Below, piece by piece: positions 9,324-16,873 of a DNA stretch of 34,305 nt. This DNA comes from Methanobacteriota archaeon (GTDB taxonomy: Archaea; Thermoplasmatota; Thermoplasmata; Methanomassiliicoccales; Methanomassiliicoccaceae). The stretch is from the NCBI GenBank assembly GCA_012518185.1, contig JAAYTA010000031.1, positions 1 to 34,305 on the forward strand, written 5' to 3'. Position numbers and translations under genes: made by a program. The stretch's first letter is position 1. Each line of letters opens with the position of its first letter. Under the pieces are notes generated by a model. It did not search any database. It was not told the DNA's origin and was given only the letters and a program-made list of their open reading frames with translations.

Positions 9324-9327
9324 AGCT

Positions 9328-10155
9328 TCAATAATAGAATTTCTCTACATATTTATCAAGGGTGATGAATTCTATGCCTTTTTCTAGGGCCTCATCCAAT
9401 ATCATTCTGACATTGTCTAAATTGGAATCAATTAAAGATCTACTGAGAGGCCCTGTGAAAGTCTCTACTATATGCCAACTATGCGTAGCAAGTACTAGTA
9501 AGCCATCATCATATTGGTCTAGAAGATCAAGATAATCCCCTGGCTGTCGCTTGCCTTCATGCATAGGCCAAAGATAAGAATGGATTGACTTTCCATTAGC
9601 ATCAACTCCTTTTGCCAATGGTATTTCTATCAAGCCAGACGAGAGTGCATGAGGGTTTATGCGCCCATTAGTAATAGAATTGGTGATACTTGAATCGTAC
9701 AGATATCCTCGTTCAGCAAGCAATTCAAGCACTGTATTATCTATGTTTTGATAGGGGGCGCGAAATCCTTTCGGAAATTGTCCAGTGAGTTCTTGTATAA
9801 TTTGAGACGCCTTATCGATAATATTAGCCTTCTCTGCAATGTCAATAAATACTCCAGTCTTTTTTCCTGTGAGATCTTCATGCGAATGCCCATGTGATGC
9901 AATTTCATGCCCTCTAAGCATATTGCGAATATTAACTTCAGAAGCGATGTGCCTAGCTGTATCAGCTTCTAGAAAGAATGTTCCTCTTATACTCATATCG
10001 TTGAGCAGTTCTACGATGAGCGAAAGCCCCTGAGTAGAGGAGGCGAATCGTGGAGTATCGTTGCCATCTCTTGGTGCTGACCCAGCCTCTCTCCTCCCAG
10101 GTAAGGGCATATTGACATCTCGATCTACATCTATAGTGATGGCTGCCAAGCGCAT
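9328..10155 (-). CDS. Polysaccharide deacetylase (NodB / CE4 fold)
   Basis: Predicted metal-dependent deacetylase of N-acetylated sugars. The conserved CE4 motifs are all visible: AITIDVDRDV (catalytic Asp and metal Asp), GHEIASHGHSHEDL (H-x3-H metal ligands) and FRAPY (R-x-P). There is no signal peptide, so it may act on cytoplasmic precursors. I start it at the second Met (10155): MRLAAITIDVD is the usual family beginning, and TTTAAA sits about 25 bp upstream, as for a leaderless start. The track start at 10185 adds ten residues with no family match. It precedes the DUF3786 gene by 4 bp. The substrate is unknown. Confidence 0.88.
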   Translation of the reverse strand: MRLAAITIDVDRDVNMPLPGRREAGSAPRDGNDTPRFASSTQGLSLIVELLNDMSIRGTFFLEADTARHIASEVNIRNMLRGHEIASHGHSHEDLTGKKTGVFIDIAEKANIIDKASQIIQELTGQFPKGFRAPYQNIDNTVLELLAERGYLYDSSITNSITNGRINPHALSSGLIEIPLAKGVDANGKSIHSYLWPMHEGKRQPGDYLDLLDQYDDGLLVLATHSWHIVETFTGPLSRSLIDSNLDNVRMILDEALEKGIEFITLDKYVEKFYY

Positions 10156-10230
10156 GAATTGAAAATAGATACTAGCTTTAAACATATTGTTTATCGATTA
10201 ATGCGCTTCATCATACTCATCAACTCATGA

Positions 10231-10260
10231 TTAAATATAAAAATATGGCCAGTGGGCCAA
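10231..10260 (-). terminator. Possible terminator after microprotein gene 1
   Basis: Read on the minus strand, TGGCC-CACT-GGCCA forms a 5-bp stem, and the next bases are T-rich (ATATTTTTATATTTAA). It lies 36-65 bp after the microprotein stop. The same AT-rich stretch could also act as a promoter for the NodB gene. Confidence 0.4.
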
Positions 10261-10295
10261 AATAAGGTTATCGTTTTCCTGCCAATGACAGATCT

Positions 10296-10376
10296 TCAGA
10301 AGGGGAATCCCCAGCTGATTGATAGGTAAGTGGCTGCTATCACTGCAAACACTTTCAGATATGTGAAGTTGAACAT
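10296..10376 (-). CDS. Single-helix membrane microprotein, copy 1 (26 aa)
   Basis: This ORF is too short for the supplied track. A textbook ribosome binding site GGAGGTGA ends 6 bases before the ATG. The peptide begins MFNFTYLK, continues with a hydrophobic run VFAVIAATYLSISWGF that would span a membrane once, and ends PF. Its neighbour at 10572-10661 encodes the same start and the same A-x-T-Y-x-x-I-S-W-G-F ending with different codons and residues between, so the protein sequence appears to be kept. The leader and first seven codons lie in an 88-bp repeat identical to copy 2. I do not recognise the family. A membrane-complex subunit, regulator or toxin-like peptide are all open; none is shown. 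Confidence 0.75.
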   Translation of the reverse strand: MFNFTYLKVFAVIAATYLSISWGFPF

Positions 10377-10444
10377 TCGGTTTCACCTCCTTTTCACTTT
10401 TCCCCACCGGGATAATTCTATTTGGGAAAGATTACTATTTATCA
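10357..10444 (-). repeat. 88-bp direct repeat, copy 1 (leader plus start of microprotein 1)
   Basis: By eye this segment is identical to 10642-10729 base for base. On the minus strand it comprises a 68-base leader, the ribosome binding site, the ATG and the first 20 coding bases. Identity stops where the coding sequences diverge on one side. On the other it stops about 25 bp from a TATA-like box, where transcription would be expected to begin. Confidence 0.93.
10377..10444 (-). promoter_or_regulatory. Conserved leader RNA of microprotein 1
   Basis: The 68-base leader contains a TTTCCC segment and a downstream TCCC that can both pair with the same GGGGAAA (a 19-base versus a 4-base loop). CGGT can also pair with ACCG just before the ATG, which would loop out the ribosome binding site. 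These competing pairings are seen in the sequence; a switch function is inference. Confidence 0.4.
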
Positions 10445-10462
10445 TTATCTAATAAGATAGAG

Positions 10463-10475
10463 ATAATATATTAAG
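10463..10475 (-). promoter_or_regulatory. TATA-like box for microprotein 1
   Basis: Minus-strand CTTAATATATTAT is centred about 25 bp from the edge of the 88-bp repeat, so the transcript would start at the repeat boundary. Copy 2 has an equivalent AT-rich box at the same distance although the flanking DNA is not repeated. Confidence 0.45.
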
Positions 10476-10543
10476 AAATTTTTATGGTTAAAATAAATAT
10501 GATCTAGGATCAGTGGATTTTTGATATGGGCGCCTACATTCAT

Positions 10544-10555
10544 AAAAAAAGAAAA
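10544..10555 (-). terminator. T-rich terminator after microprotein gene 2
   Basis: The minus strand reads TTTTCTTTTTTT about 17 bases past the stop codon of the second microprotein gene. A T-tract without a strong hairpin is a usual archaeal terminator. Confidence 0.5.
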
Positions 10556-10571
10556 TTTGAAGATTTTTTGA

Positions 10572-10661
10572 TCATAGTGGTCCATTGAAAAATCCCCAAC
10601 TGATCGCGATATAGGTCAAAGCTACAGTTGCGCACAATTTGAGATATGTGAAGTTGAACAT
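10572..10661 (-). CDS. Single-helix membrane microprotein, copy 2 (29 aa)
   Basis: Paralogue of the 26-aa peptide 195 bp further along, also missing from the track. The same GGAGGTGA lies 6 bases before the ATG. It begins MFNFTYLK, runs through LCATVALTYIAISWGFF and ends NGPL, so it carries one hydrophobic span with a Lys at its N-terminal side. The two peptides share the N-terminal eight residues, the A-x-T-Y spacing and I-S-W-G-F. Most differences between them are hydrophobic for hydrophobic, and several matches use synonymous codons (TAC/TAT, AGC/AGT, ACT/ACC), which suggests selection on the peptide. It has its own TATA-like box and T-rich terminator, so it probably makes a separate short mRNA. 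The function is unknown. Confidence 0.75.
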   Translation of the reverse strand: MFNFTYLKLCATVALTYIAISWGFFNGPL

Positions 10662-10729
10662 TCGGTTTCACCTCCTTTTCACTTTTCCCCACCGGGATAA
10701 TTCTATTTGGGAAAGATTACTATTTATCA
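10642..10729 (-). repeat. 88-bp direct repeat, copy 2 (leader plus start of microprotein 2)
   Basis: Identical to 10357-10444 by eye, in the same orientation, with starts 285 bp apart. After one mismatch the match continues for six more bases (TATCTA on the plus strand) and then ends. Confidence 0.93.
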
Positions 10730-10748
10730 CTATCTAAAATGATATTCA

Positions 10749-10762
10749 TAATTAATAAATAT
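10749..10762 (-). promoter_or_regulatory. TATA-like box for microprotein 2
   Basis: Minus-strand CATATTTATTAAT is centred about 27 bp from the repeat edge, placing the expected transcription start at the first base of the conserved leader. Confidence 0.45.
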
Positions 10763-10837
10763 GACAATATTATGGATCCACCTGGAAAGATCTAATAAAA
10801 TATATTATAAAATTTACCTAAATTTAGATTGTATAAT

Positions 10838-10873
10838 AAAAAATATGGAAAGGGTTTAGACATTCGTAATGTC
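10838..10873 (-). terminator. Hairpin terminator after the secreted protein gene
   Basis: Minus-strand GACATT-ACG-AATGTC is a perfect 6-bp stem with a 3-base loop beginning about 14 bases past the TAA. It is followed by a T6 tract within about 20 bases. Confidence 0.55.
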
Positions 10874-10886
10874 AGATGATACTCCC

Positions 10887-12890
10887 TTATGCCTCAAACT
10901 CTACTAGTAACGCTCCTATAGCCATCTTTCCCTCTCCAAAGGAGAAGTTAGCAGGATCATAGTCTAGCATTTGATTTTCTGCATAGTAAAGGAAACCATT
11001 GATTTCCACATTGATTTCCTCACAGCCTAGGCATAGTGACAGATTACCGCAATCGATAGCGCAATCTTCAGATTCTAATGCCATCTCCCTAACTTTACCT
11101 TCAGAGCATTTAGAGCTCTCAAGAGTTATAGCTAGGTCGAACTGTTCAGCTTCGCAGAAGCAGTCATTGGCCCATACGTTTCCATAGAAGGCAATGTCAG
11201 TGCAAACATCGATTGTACTTCTCTCAGCAGCATTGGTCATGACGACAAGTTGGTGGTAGGAGAATGTACTCTCAACGGTAATAGATCCGCAGTCACCAAA
11301 TGGGATTATGTCGCAGCTTTCCATGTCTGCAACCGTCTCTATCGTAATCATGTCAGGATAGAGAGGCAAGAACAGAGGAGAGTATGCATATAGCATATTG
11401 GCCGCTGCATCATCATGATTGCAAATCTCAACGTATGCCTGATTTTGGAATCCTAAGTTGGCCAGACCGGCAAGCTCAAGATCGTCGACAGTGAATGTTA
11501 TCTCATAGTCGTAATAGTACCATTCTCCAGGGAATAGCATTGGTTTACAAGAAGTATCCACATCGACGGAAGCTATGTCAATCCAATGACCATTTGTGGG
11601 ACAATCAGGATCTACGCTATACATCTGGATTGTGTCGGTTATCTTTAGACCATTAGTCGGATAACATCCAGTGTTGAACACGTATATGGATCCAGATACA
11701 GTCAAAGTGTGTTCATCCTCAGTGCACTCTGCTTCTATGGTTATCATCTCAAGATTTTCATCCTCGTAGAGTTCAGCAGAACCTATGTAGATGAAAGTCT
11801 CGGGGTCGATCTCATAACGTATGTATTCAGTCCAACTAGTCACTGTAGCATTTTTATCGACTGATAGTGTAGTCCCATCTTCACCAGTGGTGACTATTAA
11901 ACGAGCTTCATCTGTTAAACACTTGCCCGTATCACAGGTTACTATTGTAGCATGATTAGCAATGCAATAAGTACCATATCTGGGCGCCTCACGATTCTCT
12001 AGCATGAATTCGATGCAGAAACTCCATTCCGTGCAGTCATCAGTTCCAAGAACCCATGGTCCAAGCTCAGTTCCAGATATAGGTGCTGCAGCGAACCCAG
12101 CGGGAATACTGAAATAATCAGTCAAGACAGCAGTCTCATCGATCACAATGCAGTCTTTTTTACATGGAAGATCGAAATCGACGCATTTCTGGACGCCAAA
12201 CTTACATCCCTCATGACCTTCGAGGTTGGTTATGGTGACGTCTGCAACATTGCGGAGTTCAGATTCGATTTTTTCATCGAGTATTATCTCATAGCAATAT
12301 GTGTAGCATTCTCCAGCTTGCAATACAGGTTTGGAATCGACGTCCACATTAACAACTGCTAGATCTTCCCACTCAGTTCCATTCCATGTCTGAACTATGT
12401 CAGCGATAGATAGGCACTCAGTTGGACAATCTCCAGTATTAGTTACTGTGATCTTACCTCGAACACCAAACACTTCTTCAATGCAGGACGATCTCTCTAC
12501 GTCAATGTTATACGACAATTGTTCTGAGTTACCAGGCTTGATTATCATCTCAGAGATGTCGCCTTGGAGATATTTCTCAATGTCCCATTCATAAATAGTC
12601 CTATATTCCCAGAAACCAATTGCAGTCTTAGAGACAGCTATGGTGGTTGATGATAATCCAGGATCATCGGGATTGTCAGGAACATTAGGATTAGTAGGAT
12701 CATCCTTTATTGGTTCTTCAGAGCCTCCAGGTTTTGTAGAATCCTTAGGATCTCCATCCGGAAGCTTATCTTTTCCTCCTGTATCCGCACTCCCTGTGGA
12801 GAGCGGGCCCTGATCCAAGGCCACAACTACAGCAGCCATTACGATCGCTAGAGCTACCACTACGGCAACTATCTTACTTGCTTTCTTCAT
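10887..12890 (-). CDS. Large Cys-rich secreted or surface protein with duplicated domain
   Basis: A 667-aa protein with a signal peptide or signal anchor (Lys-rich start, hydrophobic residues about 8-25). A Pro/Gly/Asp-rich linker follows (about 35-80), then a long acidic beta-rich part with about 29 cysteines. Two related modules are visible, about residues 82-225 and 342-490. VTNTGDCPTECLSIADIVQTW in the first aligns with VFNTGCYPTNGLKITDTIQMY in the second. Both continue with V-D-V-D...K-P and then G-E-C/W-Y-x-Y. There are about four N-glycosylation sequons (e.g. NAT, NLS, NFS). No C-terminal anchor is seen. A G-rich tract (AGGGGGG) serves as ribosome binding site. It resembles DUF11-like surface repeat proteins, but I recognise no named family; a surface or adhesion role is inference. 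Confidence 0.85.
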   Translation of the reverse strand: MKKASKIVAVVVALAIVMAAVVVALDQGPLSTGSADTGGKDKLPDGDPKDSTKPGGSEEPIKDDPTNPNVPDNPDDPGLSSTTIAVSKTAIGFWEYRTIYEWDIEKYLQGDISEMIIKPGNSEQLSYNIDVERSSCIEEVFGVRGKITVTNTGDCPTECLSIADIVQTWNGTEWEDLAVVNVDVDSKPVLQAGECYTYCYEIILDEKIESELRNVADVTITNLEGHEGCKFGVQKCVDFDLPCKKDCIVIDETAVLTDYFSIPAGFAAAPISGTELGPWVLGTDDCTEWSFCIEFMLENREAPRYGTYCIANHATIVTCDTGKCLTDEARLIVTTGEDGTTLSVDKNATVTSWTEYIRYEIDPETFIYIGSAELYEDENLEMITIEAECTEDEHTLTVSGSIYVFNTGCYPTNGLKITDTIQMYSVDPDCPTNGHWIDIASVDVDTSCKPMLFPGEWYYYDYEITFTVDDLELAGLANLGFQNQAYVEICNHDDAAANMLYAYSPLFLPLYPDMITIETVADMESCDIIPFGDCGSITVESTFSYHQLVVMTNAAERSTIDVCTDIAFYGNVWANDCFCEAEQFDLAITLESSKCSEGKVREMALESEDCAIDCGNLSLCLGCEEINVEINGFLYYAENQMLDYDPANFSFGEGKMAIGALLVEFEA

Positions 12891-13470
12891 TCTAACCCCC
12901 CTAGAAAATGTTTTCAGAAGTTTGTTGGGAGCAATTAATTAAAAAAGGTTTCTATGAAAGTAAGGTAATAATATCTAAGAAGATAATGATTATCAAGAAT
13001 TATTATAAATTAATTGGAGTTTCTTTATACATAACACACTTCAACTTATATTTCATAGATCTATGATGTTTGGGTAAAAGTTTCACAGCATCAATGGCAT
13101 CAGCCAGATGTCTTCAATGATGGGGAAGAATTAGGGGAAAGCAATACTGTCCTATCTTCTATGTTAAATCCAATATATCAAAAAATATGAATCGAACTAC
13201 CAATAGTAGACGCATCGTTACCAATATAATTTCTGATAGATAATCGTTAAGAGATATGGAGTCATCAATCGAATCGTATTATTTTCCTGAATTCAGAATT
13301 ATTATATATTATTATCAATAAATATGAATTAATAAGATATATCACTTATTGAAGGTGGAATTAGACTTCTTATCAATCAACTATATGATTGAAGAACGTT
13401 TTTATTCAGCTCTGCATTATAGCGATGGTAATCCTTACGGATTGCCTCAAGTTGATTTGGAGGCATGTAT
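12891..13470. other. Long AT-rich intergenic region between surface protein gene and purH
   Basis: The 580 bp hold the two outward promoters and no convincing gene. TTTTTAATTAATT on the minus strand near 12936-12950 fits the secreted protein gene. TTTTTATTC near 13400 on the plus strand fits purH. Short AT-rich, partly symmetric stretches occur near 12975-13015 and 13290-13345. No tRNA-like T-loop or repeat was seen. Confidence 0.6.
13459..13463 (+). promoter_or_regulatory. Ribosome binding site deciding the purH start
   Basis: GGAGG is one base before the ATG at 13465 but seven bases before the TTG at 13471. The second distance is normal for translation, so the TTG is the better start. Confidence 0.6.
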
Positions 13471-15024
13471 TTGGTCAAAATCGAACGCGCACTCATCAGC
13501 GTTTCGGATAAGAGTGGAATAGTGGAATTCGCTCGCGACCTCAATGATCTAGGGGTCGAGATCATATCCACGGGAGGCACAGCCTCCCTATTAGAGAAGA
13601 ATGGATTGAAAATAACTGGCATCTCTGACATAACTGGTTTTCCTGAGATGCTTGATGGACGAGTTAAGACTCTTCATCCAAACATACATGCTGGATTACT
13701 GGCCCGTAGGGATATGCCAGACCACATGTCTAAGCTAAAAGAGATGGATATAAGTCCTATAGACATGGTAGTGGTAAATCTATACCCATTTAAGGATACT
13801 GCTCTAAAACCAGACGTATCACTAGAAGAAGTCATCGAAAATATCGATATTGGCGGACCGTCTATGATTAGAGCAGCGGCTAAAAATTATAATTCCGTGG
13901 CAGTTGTTACTAATCCAGAAAGGTATAGAGACATCATTGAAGAAATGAAAGATGCGGGGGAGATAGGTGAAGCTACCTTAAGCTCACTTATGCTAGAGGC
14001 ATTCCAGTCTACTGCGCAATATGATTCATTTATAGCGCAATATCTAAATAATGTATTTCCAGGCCCCGAGTTCCCAGCACATCTAACCTTAAGCTTTGAG
14101 AAGGCACAAGATCTCCGATATGGAGAGAATCCTTCACAATCAGCAGCATTCTACGCTGATGCATTCGCAACTGGAGTGAATCCTGGTCAAATGACTCAGC
14201 TGCATGGTAAGGAGTTATCATACAATAACATACTAGATATAGAGTCAGCTCTCAACTTATTGAGAGAATTTGAGGATAGACCTACAGCCGTAGTGATCAA
14301 GCATACAAATCCTTGTGGAGTTGCTTCAGCCGATGATGTTTATAATGCACTCATGATCGCGTACAATGTCGATTCACTAGCTGCGTTCGGATGCGTCATT
14401 GGTCTTAATAGAAAATGTGATTTTCGCACTGCAGAAGAGATTAGTAGACATTTTGTGGAAATTGTATTTGCTCCTGAATTTGAACCTGATGCGCTAGAGA
14501 TTCTTAGTAGGAAGAAGAATATTCGTCTCATGCTTACTGGTGGACCTATTACTCATGACGATATTCCTCGATACAAATACAAAGTAGTTAAGGGAGGCTT
14601 GCTCGTCCAGACTATTGATAATAGTATTTTAGATCCTACTGCCTTGAAAGTAGTGACTGAAAGATCTCCCACAGAGGAAGAGATACGCTCTATGTTGTTT
14701 GCATGGAAGGTCGTTAAGCACGTTTGGTCCAATACAGTTATTCTAGCTAAGGATGAGCAAGTAGTTGGCATCGGTGCAGGACAGATGTCTAGAGTCGACT
14801 CTTCATTCATCGCCGCACATAAAGCTGGTAATAAAGCTGAAGGCTCAGTCATAGCGTCGGATGCATTTTTCCCATTCCGTGATGGAGTAGATGAGGCCGC
14901 TAAGGCCGGAGCTACAGCAATAATTCAACCAGGCGGATCCATACGCGATGCTGAAGTTATTGAAGCCGCTAATGAGCATGGAATGGCTATGGTATTTACT
15001 GGATCTAGAGTATTTCGGCATTAA
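13471..15024 (+). CDS. purH: Bifunctional AICAR transformylase / IMP cyclohydrolase
   Basis: Catalyses the last two steps of IMP synthesis, using 10-formyl-THF as formyl donor. The N-terminal cyclohydrolase domain shows RALISVSDKSGIVEFA, ISTGGTA, DGRVKTLHPNIHAGLLA and NIDIGGPSMIRAAAKN. The transformylase domain shows RYGENPSQSAAFY, TAVVIKHTNPCGVA, GIGAGQMSRVDS, SDAFFPFRDG and IIQPGGSIRD. Length of about 517 aa is normal. I use the TTG start at 13471 on ribosome-binding-site spacing; the track begins two codons earlier at an ATG. Having PurH rather than the archaeal PurP/PurO pair fits the fhs and folD genes here. A hairpin whose loop contains the stop codon follows. Confidence 0.97.
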   Translation: MVKIERALISVSDKSGIVEFARDLNDLGVEIISTGGTASLLEKNGLKITGISDITGFPEMLDGRVKTLHPNIHAGLLARRDMPDHMSKLKEMDISPIDMVVVNLYPFKDTALKPDVSLEEVIENIDIGGPSMIRAAAKNYNSVAVVTNPERYRDIIEEMKDAGEIGEATLSSLMLEAFQSTAQYDSFIAQYLNNVFPGPEFPAHLTLSFEKAQDLRYGENPSQSAAFYADAFATGVNPGQMTQLHGKELSYNNILDIESALNLLREFEDRPTAVVIKHTNPCGVASADDVYNALMIAYNVDSLAAFGCVIGLNRKCDFRTAEEISRHFVEIVFAPEFEPDALEILSRKKNIRLMLTGGPITHDDIPRYKYKVVKGGLLVQTIDNSILDPTALKVVTERSPTEEEIRSMLFAWKVVKHVWSNTVILAKDEQVVGIGAGQMSRVDSSFIAAHKAGNKAEGSVIASDAFFPFRDGVDEAAKAGATAIIQPGGSIRDAEVIEAANEHGMAMVFTGSRVFRH

Positions 15025-15046
15025 GCCGAGTACCAAATCTCTTTTT
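15015..15046 (+). terminator. Hairpin and T-tract at the end of purH
   Basis: TCGGC-ATTAA-GCCGA is a perfect 5-bp stem whose loop contains the purH TAA. A CTTTTT tract follows about 12 bases on. A separate perfect palindrome TTTCCGGAAA lies at 15054-15063. Confidence 0.5.
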
Positions 15047-15177
15047 ATTTCGATTTCCGGAAAAGAATAACGCTCTAGTCTCTATTAAATCACATAATAT
15101 AATTACAACAAAGTATCAGTATACGATATCCGAAAATCTATGTATACTATGGGAGTATTCGTAGTAAGATAATAAAG

Positions 15178-16659
15178 ATGGGCGGAAAGCGCATGGTTCG
15201 GAATATACCTCGGTGCATGAGCACGCAACATCCAGATAATGTACATCTACCATTCTTCGCAGAATCTGTCGAATTGGGCGGGGAGGATGAGATTCAGGAA
15301 GCATACTATGCATTCTCTCACTTAGGATGCGATGAGCAGATGTGGGACTGCGAGGGGAAAGAGGTGGATAATTTTGTAGTGAAGAAATTACTCTCTAAAT
15401 ATGAGCGATATTTCCGGCAGAATCATCTTGGAAAGGACATATTTCTCACATTAAGAGTGCCAAATCCCACTGTTGAGAAGAGTGAAGCTAAAATCTTACT
15501 AGAGACACTTGAATCGATTCCACGATCATTTGATACTGCTCGTCTGTTCTACCAAGATGATATTTCACCCATCTTCGAAGTTATATTGCCAATGACGTCA
15601 TCGGCTATTTCCCTTGATCGTATCTATCGATATTATCGAGACTTTGTCATAGGGAAACAGAACATATCATTCCGTAAGGGTGATGTAACTCTAGCTGAAT
15701 GGATTGGAACCTTCGAGCCAGCAAGTATCAATGTTATTCCGCTGTTCGAAGATCTAGATAATATGTTGCAAGCTGATCTGATCACTCGCGAATATCTGAT
15801 GGATAAGGATGTAGAATATCAGAGAGTATTCTTAGCTAGATCAGATCCTGCGATGAATTATGGACAGATATCAGCTATACTTATGAACAAGGTGGCGCTA
15901 CATCGATTGCAGCTCTTAGAGGAGGAGTTATCCATCCCTATATATCCAATAATAGGAGTTGGATCGGCACCATTTCGTGGAAACTTAAGACCAAATAATG
16001 TTGAGCATATTATGAGTGAGTATCCTTCAGTGCAGACTTTCACAATACAATCAGCATTCAAATTCGATAATCCACATGATCAAGTGATAAGAGGTATTGA
16101 TGCACTCAACAGAGGAGTACGTGATAAGGCCAAGGAAGTTGATGAGGACAAATGTAGACAGATAATAGATCGTTGCTCCAGTGCCTACAAGAGTTCACTT
16201 GTAAAAATCGCTACAATTATTAACGAAGTCTCGGCATTCGTTCCTCGTCGCCGTAAAAGGAAATTACATATTGGATTATTTGGTTATTCTCGTAGTTTAG
16301 AAGGTATCAAGCTACCTCGAGCGATTGGATTTTGCTGTTCATTTTATTCACTAGGAATTCCTCCTGAAGTTTTAGGTTTAGATGGACTCACAAGTAGAGA
16401 TATAGATTTCCTTAGAGAAGCTTCTCCTCACTTCGATGACAATATGCGGGATGCCCTGAGATTCATGAATCCCGAGTCTATGGCTCTGCTTCCTGAAACA
16501 GTTATTGAGGCAGTTGAGGGACTTGAATTAGACATTGAACTGGATGAAGAGCACCAAATATTAACTTCGGAGATTGTAGATCTATTGCGAAATAATAAGA
16601 GTAAGGAAATTGAAGAGGTTGTCCTAAGAGCAGCCAATCTCAGAGGATTCTTAGGATGA
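15178..16659 (+). CDS. ppcA: Archaeal-type phosphoenolpyruvate carboxylase
   Basis: Converts PEP and bicarbonate to oxaloacetate, feeding C4 acids into aspartate and glutamate synthesis. The N-terminal IPRCMSTQHPDNVHLPFF is the hallmark of the short archaeal PEPC family, which is about half the size of the bacterial enzyme. GCDEQMWDCEGKEVDNFVV, FEVILPMTSSA, GSAPFRGNLRPNN and LHIGLFGYSRSLEGIKLPRAIGFCCSFYSLGIPPE support full function. Length 493 aa is typical. TGTATACTAT about 30 bp before the ATG could be the TATA box. A second Met five codons on (15193) is an alternative start. It appears to be a single-gene transcript. Confidence 0.96.
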   Translation: MGGKRMVRNIPRCMSTQHPDNVHLPFFAESVELGGEDEIQEAYYAFSHLGCDEQMWDCEGKEVDNFVVKKLLSKYERYFRQNHLGKDIFLTLRVPNPTVEKSEAKILLETLESIPRSFDTARLFYQDDISPIFEVILPMTSSAISLDRIYRYYRDFVIGKQNISFRKGDVTLAEWIGTFEPASINVIPLFEDLDNMLQADLITREYLMDKDVEYQRVFLARSDPAMNYGQISAILMNKVALHRLQLLEEELSIPIYPIIGVGSAPFRGNLRPNNVEHIMSEYPSVQTFTIQSAFKFDNPHDQVIRGIDALNRGVRDKAKEVDEDKCRQIIDRCSSAYKSSLVKIATIINEVSAFVPRRRKRKLHIGLFGYSRSLEGIKLPRAIGFCCSFYSLGIPPEVLGLDGLTSRDIDFLREASPHFDDNMRDALRFMNPESMALLPETVIEAVEGLELDIELDEEHQILTSEIVDLLRNNKSKEIEEVVLRAANLRGFLG

Positions 16660-16873
16660 TTGAGGGATCATTTCTTTCCATTGGCTAAACTAGGCGATAA
16701 TGACTAGATCTGGATCGAGTATGCCTATATGATCATCTATAGATGTCAATAGTGTTAGATTAGCCGTAAGGATATATCTATGAAATAGGAGATTCGGTAC
16801 AGATCATCACATTAGTGATTTGTTAACACTTGCTCCGCGAGCGTTAAATAACGACCAGGTCATTATTCGGCGC

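Noticed and set aside
13385-13522. Plus-strand 45-codon ORF beginning MIEERFYSALHYSDG upstream of and overlapping purH
   Set aside because: No ribosome binding site, runs out of frame into purH, and the purH TATA-like box lies inside it; likely chance.
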